DNA of 20,532 nucleotides from Hypsibius dujardini (Eukaryota; Tardigrada; Eutardigrada; Parachela; Hypsibiidae). A program made the position numbers and the translations under genes. The first letter of the stretch is position 1. Each line of letters opens with the position of its first letter. Below are positions 19,051-20,532 of this stretch, in pieces. The stretch covers positions 1 to 20,532 of the forward strand of contig LRSR01013198.1 of the NCBI GenBank assembly GCA_001579985.1, in the 5' to 3' direction. The notes under the pieces are model-generated. The model had not been told where the DNA came from, searched no databases, and was given only the letters and a program-made list of their open reading frames with translations.

Positions 19051-19438
19051 GTGAGCTTCCGTTTTAAAACTGGAATTTTATTCTTCTATTCTTCGTTTAC
19101 TTCGCTATGATTCGGTTGGGTTTTTCACTCGCTGGTAACCCTTTGTGGCTATCTGTGATTTGCACAAAGTTACAGTTGTAGTTTGCTCAGTCGCAACAAT
19201 GGGCAGTCAGTCGGTGGACCGATCGGTGAACGTGGGGCACAGTTCCGGTGCACGATAGGGTGACGACTGGTCGGAGACATGTGAGCGCCTGACGGATGCT
19301 TGAAGGGTTTGGTGGATCTGAATTTACTGTCGATCAGAGCCGTAGACCATCTGTGGGAGTGACGGAAGGTTCAACCCCGTTCGGTACTCGAACGGATGAT
19401 CAGCTGCTCAGCAATAATCCACATTGGGGTGGACTTTC

Positions 19439-19580
19439 CGTCACCTTGACGAACTGTCCCGCACTTTGACGAACTGTCCGCCACTTTGACAAACTGTCCG
19501 CCACTTTGACAAACTGTCAGCCACTTTGACGAACTGTCCGCCACTTTGACGAACTGTCCGTCAAAGTGACGGACTGTCCG
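19439..19580. repeat. 20-bp tandem repeat, about seven copies
   Basis: Unit GAACTGTCCGCCACTTTGAC, six near-identical copies from 19451 to 19570 plus partial copies at both ends. In the last copy the second half (TCAAAGTGAC) is inverted. The array is part of the left arm of the foldback element. Confidence 0.9.
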
Positions 19581-20407
19581 TCGCTTCGGATGGCCATCCA
19601 CGGCGCGGTCTAAAAAGCGCTGTGAAGTTGTGAAGTGAAGTTTGTGAAATCAAAAGCATTTTGCAAAATAACTTTTACCCGAAAACCTCATCTTAAATAT
19701 AATAGAAATTTTAAAACATAAATACAAAATAAACTGTAAAAATCGCAGCAGTATGGGCGTGTGCTTTTACGTCGTACTTGAACAATTTGGACGCACTTCT
19801 AATGAGCAGTTTTACTTTTTGGAAACGTTGTTTTGGAACGTAGATTTATTTCTTACTAAAAAAGTAATATACCCCTCCAGACAAATTTGCAAAAAAAAGG
19901 GAAGTTCATTTTTAATTGATCCTCAGAGCACTTTCTTAAAAATTGGCATTAAATCATATTGAGATATACGTTCTTGCTGTTTAGTACAGTGAACTTTTTC
20001 ATTCTATATTATTCATACATTTCTAAATAACTAGCTGCAATTATTTGGGGTGAGAACATTTACGTAACGTCTTAATTTACACAATTACAAAATATTTTAA
20101 TTATCATTTAACTCGAAACATCAAATGAATATTGACATATTTAATTTTGAATATTGAAATATTGATTTTAATTTGTATTATTATAAATATAAGGTTAATG
20201 CTTTTGGATACAACTTATTTCAAAATTCTTTTAATTTCACACACTCCCAGACTTCACATCAAACTTTACTTCACAACTTCACAACTTCGCTTCACAACTT
20301 GACAGCGCTTTTTAGATCGCTCCGTCATCCACCACTGCGGTCGATCCTTTGGACACCTTGCCAGATCCTTCACTGTTTCCAGGCCATCCGTCACCTCCCA
20401 CTTATCA

Positions 20408-20532
20408 GTCTGACTGCCCACCCTTCTGACTGGCCACCCTTCTGACTGCTTACCCTTCTGACTGCCCACCCTTCTGACTGCTTACCCTTCTGACTGCCCA
20501 CCCTTCTGACTGCTTACCCTTCTGACTGCCCA
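20408..20532. repeat. 16-bp tandem repeat running off the window
   Basis: Units TGCCCACCCTTCTGAC and TGCTTACCCTTCTGAC alternate, forming a 32-bp higher-order period up to the last base. The array is part of the right arm of the foldback element and its length is unknown. Confidence 0.9.

Larger units (their letters stand above)
19200..20532. mobile_element. Foldback-type element with satellite-like arms, cut by window edge
   Basis: Inverted arms face each other: 19609-19651 (TCTAAAAAGCGCTGTGAAG and on) matches the reverse complement of about 20262-20317 (CTTGACAGCGCTTTTTAGA). GGGCAGTCAG at 19201 matches the inverted GCCC-CTGACT units at the far right, suggesting the left end is near 19200. 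Outside the shared core each arm carries its own tandem array (20-bp units left, 16-bp units right). The ~600-bp interior is very AT-rich and holds one 69-codon frame at 19753-19962 of no recognised family. This architecture recalls Drosophila FB/Galileo foldback elements or MULEs with repeat-rich ends. It sits in the first intron of the LRR gene. The right end and target duplication are not visible. Confidence 0.55.

Overview
The window reads as nuclear DNA of an animal. Five spliced protein-coding genes with short introns are separated by repeat-rich spacers. No bacterial operon structure, Shine-Dalgarno pattern or CRISPR array is present. Compact introns (mostly 60-170 bp), a bacterial-type taurine dioxygenase carrying an intron, an orphan-type rhodopsin-family GPCR and abundant CTGT/CAGA microsatellites would fit a small ecdysozoan such as a tardigrade. 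That placement is inference; nothing here proves the taxon.

Layout. (1) 22-6079, plus strand: a 16-exon tripeptidyl-peptidase 2 gene. Exon phases join to exactly 1275 codons, and the catalytic Asp, His, Asn and Ser are all present. Its tenth intron starts with GC and is filled by a minisatellite. (2) 6080-8281: a mosaic spacer with a pogo/Tigger-like terminus, a frame-broken coding fragment of unknown identity holding a 34-bp tandem repeat, and two hairpin-forming inverted-repeat elements. (3) 8282-9567, plus: a two-exon TauD-type taurine dioxygenase, probably of bacterial origin. (4) 9586-10526: a complete 923-bp transposon bounded by a perfect 9-bp target duplication, with ~140-bp terminal inverted repeats; it looks Mutator-like. 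(5) 10527-12745: a 2.2-kb stretch where no gene could be supported. (6) 12746-14815, plus: a two-exon GLUT-like MFS transporter. (7) 15647-16742, minus: a two-exon rhodopsin-like GPCR with a TATA box upstream. (8) 17117-17380: a third hairpin MITE. (9) 18084-19050, plus: the first coding exon of a secreted or membrane leucine-rich-repeat protein that runs off the window. (10) About 19200-20532: a foldback-type element with satellite-like arms, inside the LRR gene's first intron and cut by the window edge.

The genes do not form a functional cluster. They are a cytosolic peptidase, a sulfonate-cleaving oxygenase, a transporter, a receptor and an LRR protein, each apparently with its own promoter. 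The most notable features are the TauD gene, the 9-bp-TSD transposon whose arms are built of short palindromes, the foldback element, the GC-AG intron packed with repeated acceptor-like motifs, and a 9-mer (TAGTACAGT) that recurs at several sites like terminal ends of a transposon family. No clearly new multi-gene system was found.
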